From CAYWNA01 sp964459305 (lineage in GTDB: Bacteria > Planctomycetota > Planctomycetia > Pirellulales > Pirellulaceae), in the NCBI GenBank assembly GCA_964459305.1, contig CAYWNA010000167.1, forward strand, positions 1-29,007: a DNA stretch of 29,007 bases. The letters are read 5' to 3'. The notes under the pieces are model-generated. The model searched no databases and was not told the origin of the DNA. It saw nothing but the letters and a program-made list of their open reading frames with translations. Positions 14,351 to 23,031 of this stretch are shown here, piece by piece. Made by a program: the position numbers and the translations under genes. How positions within the stretch are numbered: the stretch's first letter is position 1; each line of letters starts with the position of its first letter.

Positions 14351-16329
14351 TCGATTCGCACGGGCCTCGGGGCGATGGCCTTTTCGAGATCCGGCAGATC
14401 GTATTTCTCCAACGCACTGGGCACGATATGGCCGAACAGATTGGGCTCCAGCGGCTTGGCAACGACATCGTCGATCCAGGAGCGAATCGCGCTGCGAACG
14501 ACTACGCCCGCGAATCGTGGATCGAGCGCCGCGGCGTGCAGGGCGACGGGGCCGGCACGGTCGACGCCGACCAGTTCGATCTGCCCGCGGTCAACGTCGT
14601 CGCGTGCCGCGAGCACTTCCAGCGCTGTCACTACGTCTTCCACGCGCTGGCCGATCAGAGTCCGCCCGATATGGATCGCCAGGGCTGCGGTGCGGAATTC
14701 GATGTTGAAGTATTTGCCCGGGCTCTTTTTGGGATCGTCGGCCGTCTCGCCGTAGCCACGGACGTCGATGCTCAGGACGATGCGCTGCCGGCGCACTTGC
14801 TTCTCGATCGGCCCGCCCGGTTGGGCGTCGACGGCCTTGCCGCGACCGTCGACATACAGCGTGGCAGGCAACTTGGCCGCGGCTTTGTCAGGCACGAACA
14901 GCAAGGCTGGTACCGGCAATTCGTCTTTGCGTTGGATGACCAGCTTCTCGATCCGGTATCCGTCGCGTTCGACCACGCCTTTGGCGGTGACGGTCGCCTT
15001 GGCGAGGTCTGAGCGGAAGCCAATCAGGCGTCGCACTTCGCCCAAGCGAACATCCCGATCGTTTTCCGCCCAAAACGCCTTGCGCGAGTCGGCCAGCTGG
15101 CGAGCCCGCTGAAGATTGAGCGATTGGACCGTTACCTCGTTTTCGTAGTCCTGGACGACCTGTCCGGATCGCGTCACCTGCAAAGCGGGGTCCTCCTGCA
15201 GCGTGTGTTCGGGCTCGACGATGTCACGTGGGTCGTCCAGAAACCAGCGCCGCATCCATTGGACCGCCGCTTGCCGACGCGGCTGGCTGAAGCCATGGCC
15301 GTCGTCGTACGAGAAGAGATCGACCCGCTCTGCCTGACCTAGCACGCCATAGACGGCGGCCGCATCGCGGTAAGCCTCCTGGGTACCGTCGAAGGGAAAG
15401 AAGTCTTGCTCGGCGGCAAGGATCCGCGTCGGCTTTGGGGCACGCATCGTGATGAAGTCGGTGTGCTCGATACCGCGTGCGCCCTGCCCGGGCCAGAGTT
15501 GTTCGCAGTCCGGCGGCGGGCGGATGGCCAGCATGCGCTGGAGCGACGTGACAAAGCACGATGGGGCAGCGGCCTGGATCCGCTCGTCGGCTGCCATGAG
15601 CCAGGTGGTCATCGTGCCGCCGCCTGAGTTGCCGGTGCAGCCGAGACGTTTCGGGTCCACCTCCGGGCGGCTGGCCAGGTAGCCCATGCTACGGATCCCG
15701 TCCCATAGGCGATAGTTGCCCGTATTCACGCCAACCAGCAGGGCGCCGAGGCCTAACAGCGTGTGGGTCGTGGTGCCGTTGCGCGGGGCATCGAGCAGTT
15801 GAAGTCGTTCACCTTGGCTGATCGGGTCGAAGATGAGCGCGACCAGCCCATTCTTAGCCAGCAAGATCGAGGCACTCTGATACGCTCCGGCCGCCTTGCC
15901 GTTGGTCGAATGCCCGCACGGCACGAGCACACCGGGATAGGGCGGCTTGCCTTCGGTCGGCAGGTACAGGTTGGCTGTCACATGATGTCCCGGCCGGCTT
16001 TCGTAGACGACTTTCTCGATCCGGTAGCCGTCGCAGTCGATGCATCCGACGACATTCGCATTCAACGGCATCTTCTCCGGCAACGGCCCGATCATTTCGC
16101 GGAAGTCATCTCGCAGACGCTTCTGCCTCTGAAGTACCTTCTCGCGCGATCCCAACGCCGCCCTGACGGCTGCCCGCCTCGCTTCGTACTGGCCGTTCAC
16201 GTGTTCCATCATGTAGTCGTGCAGCAACGAGTCGTTCTTGCCGTCGAGCACGGTGAGGTCGTCGGCCAAAGCCGCGCCGCTGGTCACGACAACACCGTAC
16301 AGAATCAATAGGGCAAAGCGTATCCTCAT
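14347..16329 (-). CDS. Secreted two-lobed alpha/beta hydrolase (acetylxylan-esterase-like), truncated at its C-terminus
   Basis: 660 residues. The start at 16329 follows AAAGGACGG and opens a signal peptide (MRIRFALLILYGVVVTSGAALA); a longer frame to 16365 has neither. The first lobe has a complete triad: GCTGNSGGGTMT with Ser235, AAEQDFFPFDG with Asp309, and DDGHGFSQP with His345. The second lobe is an alpha/beta hydrolase repeat in which the nucleophile elbow reads GVDRAG (588-593), so Ser is replaced by Arg and this lobe is probably non-catalytic. Relatives that I recall continue after APRPVRI with a further stretch; here the frame stops one residue later, at the junction with the FGE-like remnant. 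It likely removes ester groups (acetyl) from polysaccharides outside the cytoplasm; the substrate is inferred only. SagB-type gene lies upstream on the same strand. Confidence 0.8.
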   Translation of the reverse strand: MRIRFALLILYGVVVTSGAALADDLTVLDGKNDSLLHDYMMEHVNGQYEARRAAVRAALGSREKVLQRQKRLRDDFREMIGPLPEKMPLNANVVGCIDCDGYRIEKVVYESRPGHHVTANLYLPTEGKPPYPGVLVPCGHSTNGKAAGAYQSASILLAKNGLVALIFDPISQGERLQLLDAPRNGTTTHTLLGLGALLVGVNTGNYRLWDGIRSMGYLASRPEVDPKRLGCTGNSGGGTMTTWLMAADERIQAAAPSCFVTSLQRMLAIRPPPDCEQLWPGQGARGIEHTDFITMRAPKPTRILAAEQDFFPFDGTQEAYRDAAAVYGVLGQAERVDLFSYDDGHGFSQPRRQAAVQWMRRWFLDDPRDIVEPEHTLQEDPALQVTRSGQVVQDYENEVTVQSLNLQRARQLADSRKAFWAENDRDVRLGEVRRLIGFRSDLAKATVTAKGVVERDGYRIEKLVIQRKDELPVPALLFVPDKAAAKLPATLYVDGRGKAVDAQPGGPIEKQVRRQRIVLSIDVRGYGETADDPKKSPGKYFNIEFRTAALAIHIGRTLIGQRVEDVVTALEVLAARDDVDRGQIELVGVDRAGPVALHAAALDPRFAGVVVRSAIRSWIDDVVAKPLEPNLFGHIVPSALEKYDLPDLEKAIAPRPVRIE

Positions 16330-16458
16330 GGTACCGTCCTTTCGCAGGTCAGTTGCTCGAACCAAAACTAGGCATGTTGACTGTGTGCAGCCCGATACAC
16401 ATCCAAATTGGAATGCCTTGGCTGGGTGCAGTCAAGAATCCAGGACGCTGGTTGCTTG

Positions 16459-17215
16459 CTACACCTTGCCCACCGGCGCCAAATAGACCACGAACTCGTC
16501 CGTGCCGTCGATCCCCAGCAGCCGGTCCATCAACTCCTGGTGGTAGGCCGCAACGGCGCATGTGCCGGCGCCGATGGCTTCGCATGCCAAGTACAGATTC
16601 TGACAAACATGACCCGCATCGATGGCAATCACCTTGTGGGCCGCCAAATCGTAACGCCATTCCATGCGATAGGGGATGGTTGTCCAGATGAACATCACAG
16701 CCGCCCCGGCAACCCAGGTTTGCCCTAGCGTCGCCGGGACCAACCTCTGCGCTATATGCTCCTCCGCGCACTCCAGCAACAGCCGGTGCTCGATCGGCAG
16801 GTAGCGATAGATGCCGGCAACAAGGCCCGCGACGTCTTGCACGCAAAGGTACGTTTCCAGGGCATGCCGAGCCCCGGCCGAGGGTACAGTGCGCAGCGCC
16901 GTGCCGCGGTCGAGCCGCTGGCGCACGCCTTGTGTGGTCCACAGCAGGAACGACAACTCGTCCAACGTGATAGGTTGACGGCGGTAGCGACGGCGGCTTT
17001 CGCGGTTGCCAACAGCCGTCGCCAAATCGATCGGCTCGATGCCTTTCCACTGGCCCGCGGCCGGCAGCTCGATTTGCTCCACATCCGGCGAAAACGGCTT
17101 CTCCACCGGCGGCGGTGCCAAACCACGATGCTGATCGGTCTGTGAGAAGTCGATCTTCTGGCGAATCGTGTCTTTGAGGAAATAGCGGTATTGGTCTAGG
17201 GAAGGTCCATTCGAC
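16459..17215 (-). CDS. SagB-type nitroreductase-family oxidoreductase
   Basis: 252 residues starting with GTG (17215-17217), with GAGGTGA a few bases upstream. Family signatures: NRESRRRYRRQPITLDELSF near residue 72, VPSAGARHALETYLCV, GIYRYLP, GQTWVAGAAVMFIWTT and HVCQNLYLACEAIGAGTCAV, all typical of SagB/ThcOx-type FMN-dependent dehydrogenases in the nitroreductase superfamily. In thiazole/oxazole peptide pathways SagB oxidises azolines to azoles, but here no YcaO cyclodehydratase, precursor peptide or transporter is nearby, so it is more likely a stand-alone flavin oxidoreductase. No signal peptide is seen. It ends 130 bp before the esterase start on the same strand. A palindromic element begins 24 bp upstream of its start codon. 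The three bases of the start codon are 17215-17217. Confidence 0.85.
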
Positions 17216-17240
17216 ACAGCGTCACCTCGGAGTTTTGAAG

Positions 17241-17380
17241 TATACCGCTCTCGATCAGGTTTGACACATTTGCTCGTTTAACCGCAAGCCGGAGGCGTGA
17301 GCGTAATCCGCTGGCCATGCCCATTCGCGCACGCCTCCGGCTTGCGGTTAAACGAGTCATTTTCGCCTGCGGGCGGTATA
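17241..17380 (+). repeat. 140-bp palindromic MITE-like element, copy 1
   Basis: The ends read TATACCGC (17241-17248) and GCGGTATA (17373-17380). The core is a perfect 27-bp inverted repeat, CTCGTTTAACCGCAAGCCGG..., at 17273-17299 and 17330-17356, around a 30-base loop. A near-identical copy in inverted orientation is at 25607-25746; by hand I count about seven differences over 140 bp. It lies 24 bp upstream of the SagB-type start codon and codes for nothing convincing. Confidence 0.9.
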
Positions 17381-17503
17381 GTAGGGTCAAACACGGGCCG
17401 GCTGGCTGCCGCACCAATCTGCATCGCGGCCTGCTGCACGCAAACACTCCGGGCAGCACGCACGTCTCATTTCCCGGCCCGATCGTGACGATGCTTGGAG
17501 CGA

Positions 17504-18640
17504 TCACTTCGCTACAAAATCCTCTTCCCGAACGACCAGACGCACATTGGCACGATTGCGTGTGGTGATCCACAACTGGCCGGGGCGGTGTTCCAGGATG
17601 TACGGGTAACAGACCTCGCCGCTGCCGGCGCGGACGATCACAACGGGTTGGGTCCACGTCTTGCCATCGTCTTCGGAGAAGGCCAGCGACAGTTCGAGAC
17701 GTTGCCAACTGACGTCCACGCGCTGGTGGTGGCTGAGCTGATCACGCCCGCCGGAACCTCGAATGGGCTCTTTTCTTTCCAACGCCAAGCGGTTCCAAAC
17801 CAAGGCCAAGCGACCACTTGCCAGACGGATCAAGTAGCCCGGCGCGTTGCTGGCGTCGAGCTTACTGCGTCCGATCACTCGCCAGGACAGCCCTTTGTCA
17901 TTCGAGCAGGCTCTCCAGAAGTAGTCGAGCGTGGTGCGCATGAGCATCAACAGCCGGCCGTCAGACAATTCGGCGACCGTGCCTTCGAACGTCCCGTCTT
18001 CGAAACCGCGTCCTCCGATATCGATGACGTTGCTCTGTTTCCACGTCTTGCCATTGTCGGTGGAGACGTAAGTACATTGCCCATGCCGGCCGGGATCGAG
18101 AAGCATGCGTTGCACGGGCACGACGATCTGGTCGCTGCTGGTTTGGATAATGTTGATCAGGGCGCCGCAATAACCCTCGAAGATCTTCTGGCGATCGATC
18201 CAGGTCTTGCCTCCGTCCAGGCTTCGGATGGTCCACACGGCTCGCCGTCCACCCTGGGGCGGCTGGGCATTGACGGCGTCCCATCCCCTGACGATGGACA
18301 CTTGCGTAGAAAAGTCCATGTACACCAACACGATCGCGCCATCGCGTGTTCCCAGCAGCAGCCCGTGGCTTGGGATCCCCGGCTTTGGGCCGTCGTAAAT
18401 CTTCCGCGGCTCCGACCAAGTCTTTCCGTCGTCTGTGCTGGTGGTCACCGTGTTGTTTCCCACAGTCAACAGGCTGCCGTTCTCCAATTCGACAAACGGC
18501 CCGGGCTTGTCCACCGGTAGCACCTTCGCACGCGGTTCGAACCAGAGCTTCTGTTCCGCCCGTATCAGGTCAGCACCTGCCTGAAGCGTCAGCAGACTCA
18601 AGATGGTCAACGCGACTCTGCTATTCGTATTCAAGATCAT
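17504..18640 (-). CDS. Secreted sialidase-fold (BNR/Asp-box) protein
   Basis: 378 residues. An N-terminal signal sequence (VALTILSLLTLQAGADLIRA) precedes a six-bladed propeller marked by Asp-box motifs: STDDGKTW (68-75), SLDGGKTW, STDNGKTW, SNDKGLSW and SEDDGKTW. I do not see the FRIP segment carrying the first arginine of classical GH33 sialidases; the matching place reads PGPFVELENGSLL. So activity as a sialidase is not assured: it may act on another sugar or only bind. The ATG overlaps the TGA of the upstream metallophosphoesterase (ATGA at 18637-18640), which implies translational coupling and shared function. A repeat element and an intergenic gap of about 290 bp follow before the SagB-type gene. 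Confidence 0.85.
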   Translation of the reverse strand: MILNTNSRVALTILSLLTLQAGADLIRAEQKLWFEPRAKVLPVDKPGPFVELENGSLLTVGNNTVTTSTDDGKTWSEPRKIYDGPKPGIPSHGLLLGTRDGAIVLVYMDFSTQVSIVRGWDAVNAQPPQGGRRAVWTIRSLDGGKTWIDRQKIFEGYCGALINIIQTSSDQIVVPVQRMLLDPGRHGQCTYVSTDNGKTWKQSNVIDIGGRGFEDGTFEGTVAELSDGRLLMLMRTTLDYFWRACSNDKGLSWRVIGRSKLDASNAPGYLIRLASGRLALVWNRLALERKEPIRGSGGRDQLSHHQRVDVSWQRLELSLAFSEDDGKTWTQPVVIVRAGSGEVCYPYILEHRPGQLWITTRNRANVRLVVREEDFVAK

Positions 18641-19725
18641 TTCGCACCGCCTGATTTGCGCACCGGCTTGACGTCCAGGAGGAATTGGTTGTTAGCATCG
18701 GTCAGAGATTTCTTGAGGTAGGGCGAGTAGGTTCTAACCTGGACCATTGTGCCGTTGGGAAGGAATTCCAGCAGACGCAGATATCCCTCGGGTGGATCGT
18801 GGTAGGCGGCCATCATCTCGTGTACCTTTTGGCCAGACCGTCCGACGCTCGTCTGCCGCGCCCCGTTGTTCAAGTGGCCGCTGAAGACCATCCGTACGTT
18901 TGCATGTTTGGAAACCAGCTTCTGCCACAACTGCTCGCCATCATTTACGTTCTCGCTGCCGTCGTGTGGGGCGCTGAAGCCGTAGGACTTGCAGTGCGGG
19001 TTCAGCTTCTGATGGGTACCCTTGGTTGCCCAGTCGTATCGTGTACCGTCCTTGTAGGTATAGGCATGGGTCACGATCAGAGCGGTCCGGTTGGCGTGTT
19101 GCGCGAGGACGCCGTCGGCCCACGCGATGGCTTCATCTCGCGGGCCCCACTCCAGGGCCACGGTCACATAATCCGTGCCACCAGCGCTGAACAGGTGATA
19201 GTTGTTCTCCGTCTTGTCCGGCTCAAACACTCCGCCGAAAGTAGACATGGATTTGTACCGCGAGACAGGGAAAAAGTCGTTCAAGAAGGTGTCGCGGGTG
19301 GGCGAATTGCGGAACGGGTTCCATCGGTCGTGATCGTGGTTGCCCGTGGTCAGAGAATAAGGGATGCACGCTTTCTCCAGAATGGCCATCGCATCCGACG
19401 CGACCTGCCACGCGGCAACCTTATTGGGAGGAGTCACCGACGCCGTGTTGCCGCTGGTGATGTCGCCTTCGTGCAGAACGAATTTGATATTGCGAGCTTT
19501 CTTGTTGTCGGCCAGCCATTGGGTCATGGTGCGGAAGATGACCGAATCCTCGTCCCAACGCGTGTCCGTATAGCGTTGGGTATCGGGAAGGACAACCAAA
19601 GTCCAAGAGCCGTCGCCCCAAGGCAACGGAGGTTCCGCGGACGCCCCCACCGCTCCCATCAGCATCACCAGCGGCACGACCGAAATGGACCAGACTCTCG
19701 CACAAGAGGACTTGTTTGGATTCAT
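18637..19725 (-). CDS. Secreted calcineurin-like metallophosphoesterase
   Basis: 362 residues with a signal sequence (VWSISVVPLVMLMGAVGASA). The metal-binding motifs are in order: VVLPDTQ (Asp48), HEGDIT (Asp88), TGNHDHD (129-133), VTHAYTY and FSGHLNNG. That is a full set for a two-metal phosphoesterase of the calcineurin superfamily, acting outside the cytoplasm; PDTQ in place of DxH at the first site is a frequent variant among secreted members. The phosphodiester or phosphomonoester substrate is unknown. The stop codon overlaps the start of the sialidase-fold gene. The Shine-Dalgarno is poor (only ACTGAGACTGATTGCC before the ATG), and a palindromic element begins 11 bp upstream of the start codon, so part of the leader is provided by that element. 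Confidence 0.88.
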   Translation of the reverse strand: MNPNKSSCARVWSISVVPLVMLMGAVGASAEPPLPWGDGSWTLVVLPDTQRYTDTRWDEDSVIFRTMTQWLADNKKARNIKFVLHEGDITSGNTASVTPPNKVAAWQVASDAMAILEKACIPYSLTTGNHDHDRWNPFRNSPTRDTFLNDFFPVSRYKSMSTFGGVFEPDKTENNYHLFSAGGTDYVTVALEWGPRDEAIAWADGVLAQHANRTALIVTHAYTYKDGTRYDWATKGTHQKLNPHCKSYGFSAPHDGSENVNDGEQLWQKLVSKHANVRMVFSGHLNNGARQTSVGRSGQKVHEMMAAYHDPPEGYLRLLEFLPNGTMVQVRTYSPYLKKSLTDANNQFLLDVKPVRKSGGAK

Positions 19726-19735
19726 GGCAATCAGT

Positions 19736-19861
19736 CTCAGTAGTTGGTAGTTTGGACGACGCTGGAATATCGCCGTAGCCGGATTCGCGAGAATTCGGGC
19801 GGCTCGCGGTTTCCTCCGAACTCTTGGCGAGTTCGGCTACAGCAAACTTCCAACTACTGAG
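19736..19861. repeat. 126-bp MITE-like element with CTCAGTAGTTGG ends
   Basis: Terminal inverted repeats at 19736-19754 (CTCAGTAGTTGGTAGTTTG) and 19843-19861 match at 18 of 19 positions. Nested inside are a second pair of imperfect arms, GTAGCCGGATTCGCGAGAAT at 19775 and the complement of GTAGCCGAACTCGCCAAGAG near 19816-19840. No coding capacity. It lies directly upstream of the metallophosphoesterase start codon at 19725. Confidence 0.85.
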
Positions 19862-20063
19862 TCTAGCAGGGATCTGGTGCCTCCGCACTACGCAGTGCCT
19901 CGTTGGTGGAAGCAGACTACGGTCTTTTCACAGGACGATCGTTGTTTGTGCGGCCACGCAATGGTAATCTCGGGCTTACCGTCCGTCGTGACGGTCGCGG
20001 GAAGATTCATCGGGAGAGAGGCTCACCTAGAGGATTCTCGACGATTTCATTAAGAAATGTCGC
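19862..20063. other. Intergenic region between divergent transcription units
   Basis: About 200 bp between the repeat element and the next plus-strand gene. It should contain the promoter of the 20064-25464 unit. GGGAGAGAGG near 20012-20021 is purine-rich but too far from the start to be its ribosome-binding site. Nothing else seen. Confidence 0.35.
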
Positions 20064-21293
20064 ATGAGAGGAATGGTTTTGATGAGCACGCATTGCATAC
20101 GATCATGTGTTGTTGCGGGTGTCGTTGCGATTGCCACGACGTCTCAAGCGAGCCAGCAGGCTTCGAAGCAGCAGAGTTTTGTCGCGAAGGACCATTCGCG
20201 CAAGACGATCTATCACTCACCGCAAACACCGGGTTTCACCTGCTGGGTCGGCTGCTGGATCATGCCCGACAAAAGCGTCATGGTGTGTTTCACCCAGGCG
20301 ACGGGGCCGATCAAAGGACGCCGCCGAGGACCGAAAGAGGTTCTCGGCAAGCTGGATTGGCCGCCAAAGGGAAGACCCAACTACGACATGACGGGTCTGG
20401 AAATGCATAATGTTCATCTTCGCTCGGTCGACGGAGGAGAAACCTGGAAGAAGGTGAGCGCTGATCCGTTCAAGAGCTGCATGAACGGCATCACAGGGCA
20501 GCCTGAATTGGCCCTGTCGGGCGGCACAGTGCTGCGCGGCGTGTGGGGCCATTACTTGCCCTATGACCCGGACGTGCCGAAGACTGGATACCTGCAAAGA
20601 AGCTCTGACGGTACGAAGACGTGGGGGAGGCCAGAGATCTTTCTAGACCCGAAGAAGTACTCGGCCTGGCCCAAGCGACTGCGGTTGCTGAAAGACGGGC
20701 GTCTGGTCCTGCTGGGCGGGTTCGCTTCCGTGCCCGCCGATAGCAAAACCCGCCACGGTTACAGTCGGCTGATGGAGCCGCTGTTGATGGTATCGGAGGA
20801 CGGGGGAAAGACATGGAGCGGCCCCATCGAGGTGGTCCCCGACGAGCATCGCAAGGACTGGGGTGGCGAAGAATTCGATGCGGCCGAACTGCCCAATGGC
20901 GACTTGTTGACCGTCTTTCGCAGGCCCAATCCACAAGGAAGCGGCGAGGTGCGTTGGCAAGGCGTTCTCGAAAAACGAGGCAAGACATGGATTCCGACGA
21001 AGGTCGGGCCAGCCCCGTTTCCTCACAGCGGAATGCCGGAATTGCTCGCGACGAGGGAAGGCGCGGTCCTGCATATCGCCACCAGCGGCATTCACTACAC
21101 GGTCGACGCGGGCGAGACGTGGAAACGTCTGAGCATTCCAGGTTCGAAGTATTACCCGCGGAGCGTCCAGACGGAAGACGGGCGAATATGCGCTTTTGGC
21201 CACATCGGCAGCGACAACGCATACGGAAGCGTCGATCAAGCCATTGTCATGGACACATTCCGCCTGGAGGAAGCCGTGCTATCCGGAGAGTGA
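20064..21293 (+). CDS. Secreted sialidase-fold protein
   Basis: Up to 409 residues. The start is uncertain: ATG codons at 20064, 20073 and 20082 are all in frame; GAGAGGAATGG lies before the third, which begins a tidy signal peptide (MSTHCIRSCVVAGVVAIATT). Asp-box repeats include SVDGGETW, SSDGTKTW, SEDGGKTW and TVDAGETW, with blade sequences such as RLLKDGRLVLLGGF and AAELPNGDLLTVFRRP. This is a sialidase-like propeller, distantly similar in organisation to the one at 17504-18640 on the other strand, but not a close duplicate by eye. The GH33 catalytic arginines are not evident, so substrate and even catalysis are open. It is the first gene of a likely three-gene unit. Confidence 0.82.
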   Translation: MRGMVLMSTHCIRSCVVAGVVAIATTSQASQQASKQQSFVAKDHSRKTIYHSPQTPGFTCWVGCWIMPDKSVMVCFTQATGPIKGRRRGPKEVLGKLDWPPKGRPNYDMTGLEMHNVHLRSVDGGETWKKVSADPFKSCMNGITGQPELALSGGTVLRGVWGHYLPYDPDVPKTGYLQRSSDGTKTWGRPEIFLDPKKYSAWPKRLRLLKDGRLVLLGGFASVPADSKTRHGYSRLMEPLLMVSEDGGKTWSGPIEVVPDEHRKDWGGEEFDAAELPNGDLLTVFRRPNPQGSGEVRWQGVLEKRGKTWIPTKVGPAPFPHSGMPELLATREGAVLHIATSGIHYTVDAGETWKRLSIPGSKYYPRSVQTEDGRICAFGHIGSDNAYGSVDQAIVMDTFRLEEAVLSGE

Positions 21294-21333
21294 AGGTGTA
21301 GCTCAGTCGCGAGACCATGATTTGGAGAACGCC

Positions 21334-23010
21334 ATGTTCAATCAGCTTACACGTCGCAGTTTTCTTCGCGCGGGAGTTGGTGCCGGCGTTGTTGCCACGC
21401 TCGGCGCGGCCGATTCGTCGCCGGCCGTCGCGGGCGCGGAGGATCGGGGCAGGCGGCTGTCGTCCGCCGGCAACCTCGTGCTCAACGACGATGGCCATGT
21501 GTTCTTGAATCTCAGTGACGATCTTCACAAAACGGATCTGCGGCGTTACCTGCAAAGCTACTGCCGGGCCGGGGTGGACGCGGTGGCGTACTGCGTGGGA
21601 GATATGTCCTGGCCGACGCTCTATCCCACGCAGGTTGGCGTCCACTATAGCGTGCTGGGCGCCGGTAGCGATGTCAAACGGTTGCGGGCCCGGAAAAACG
21701 TCGGCAACTTCGATTCGGAGCCCGGCGGTTACTTTGGCGCGGCGTTCGGGATCCTGCAAGAACTGGGCAAGACGGTCCTGGCCAGTTTCCGCATGAACGA
21801 CGCTCATTTCACGTCGGTCGACAATCCCAACGTGAGTGAGTTCTGGAAACAGCATGCCAAGCGGGCCCTCGGTCGTGTCTATGGATACTACGGCGGTTGC
21901 TTGAACTATGAGTTCGACGTGGTCCGCACGCACTTCTTCGACCGGGTGGTCGAATTCGCGGAGCTCTACCCGGAAATCGACGGCATCGAGCTCGACGCCA
22001 TGCGCTCGCCGTTCTTTTTCCCGCCCGGCAAAGGCAAAGAGTTCGCCCCGTTGTTCACGGAACTGGTTCGCCGAATCAAGGCGGTTCTGGCAGCGCAAGC
22101 CCAACGCTTGAACCGGCCGGAGTACCTGTTGACGATCAATGTGCCACTCACGCCGGAATTGGCCTTGGAGAGTGGTCTCGACGTTGCCGCCTGGGATGCG
22201 GAAGGGCTTTTCGATTCCATCAGCGTGGGCCCTTACCAGGCGTACATGAATCATCCGATGGAACGTTGGAAGGAAACGCTCGCCCACGGCACGCCCGTTT
22301 CGGCCTACGTCGGGTGTTCGCCGCAGACGGGTCAATATCTTGGTTTGGAGGAGTACCGCGCGGTGGCGGCCAACGCGTACGCCTCCGGCGCCGATGGAAT
22401 CTACCTGTTCAACTACCCGTGCTTGTTCGAATTGGCCTTTCAAAAGCCCATCGCCGTCGAAGATGTGAATATGGTCTTGCCAGACATGCGAGCCTGGCGA
22501 CACGCCGATTTCACCAAGGTCGGCCGGGCGCTCGACGAAATTGGAAACGCGGAGTCGTTGCGCGGCAAGGACAAACGTTTTCTGTTCTACTTCAGCAGGA
22601 ATGCCAGTTATCGCCACTACGACCCGGACCAATCCGGCCTGAATCGTCCGGCTGACGAAGGCCCATTGAAAGCGGCATTCCGGTGTTACGAGGACTACGG
22701 CCACACGCGGACCGTCACGCTGCGGTTCAAGGTCGAGAACGTAGCCCGCACAGAGCAGTTTCAGGCGACGCTGAACGGCCAGCCGATCGAGGCCGGCCAG
22801 CAACACGTACGTTACGCGGCCAACGGGCGCGATACGAGGGTCCATACCGTCAAGCTCGGACCGTATCTGGAATACGAAATCTCGCTGCACCCGTCCCAGC
22901 TCAAGAAAGGCGAGAACCACCTCGAACTCACACCGACCAGGCTGATACCCGAACTGGCGACGAGGATCAATCTGCTGGAGATCGAACTGCTCGTCGGCTA
23001 CGCGGCATGA
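21334..23010 (+). CDS. Tat-exported TIM-barrel protein resembling GH10-like glycosidases
   Basis: 558 residues. The start at 21334 follows GGAG 6 bases upstream and gives a twin-arginine signal (LTRRSFLRAGVGAGVVATLG). The body reads as a (beta/alpha)8 barrel: DLRRYLQSYCRAGVDAVAYC, GILQELGKTVLASFRMND, YPEIDGIELDAMRSPFFFPP, LLTINVPLTPEL, LFDSISVGPYQAYMN and ASGADGIYLFNYP. The acidic pair in GIELDAMRSP is a plausible active-site position. A C-terminal beta domain follows (about 420-558), with TLRFKVENVARTEQFQATLN. I recognise the general secreted glycosidase-like barrel but not a named family. It lies 40 bp after the sialidase-fold gene and 21 bp before the hydrolase gene, consistent with one operon for extracytoplasmic glycan breakdown. 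Tat export suggests a cofactor or folding before export. Confidence 0.72.
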   Translation: MFNQLTRRSFLRAGVGAGVVATLGAADSSPAVAGAEDRGRRLSSAGNLVLNDDGHVFLNLSDDLHKTDLRRYLQSYCRAGVDAVAYCVGDMSWPTLYPTQVGVHYSVLGAGSDVKRLRARKNVGNFDSEPGGYFGAAFGILQELGKTVLASFRMNDAHFTSVDNPNVSEFWKQHAKRALGRVYGYYGGCLNYEFDVVRTHFFDRVVEFAELYPEIDGIELDAMRSPFFFPPGKGKEFAPLFTELVRRIKAVLAAQAQRLNRPEYLLTINVPLTPELALESGLDVAAWDAEGLFDSISVGPYQAYMNHPMERWKETLAHGTPVSAYVGCSPQTGQYLGLEEYRAVAANAYASGADGIYLFNYPCLFELAFQKPIAVEDVNMVLPDMRAWRHADFTKVGRALDEIGNAESLRGKDKRFLFYFSRNASYRHYDPDQSGLNRPADEGPLKAAFRCYEDYGHTRTVTLRFKVENVARTEQFQATLNGQPIEAGQQHVRYAANGRDTRVHTVKLGPYLEYEISLHPSQLKKGENHLELTPTRLIPELATRINLLEIELLVGYAA

Positions 23011-23031
23011 CCGCAAACGGGAGACAACGTC

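Noticed and set aside
17504..21293. The two sialidase-fold genes as recent duplicates
   Set aside because: They share Asp boxes and general fold but little sequence otherwise by eye, and lie on opposite strands in separate units.
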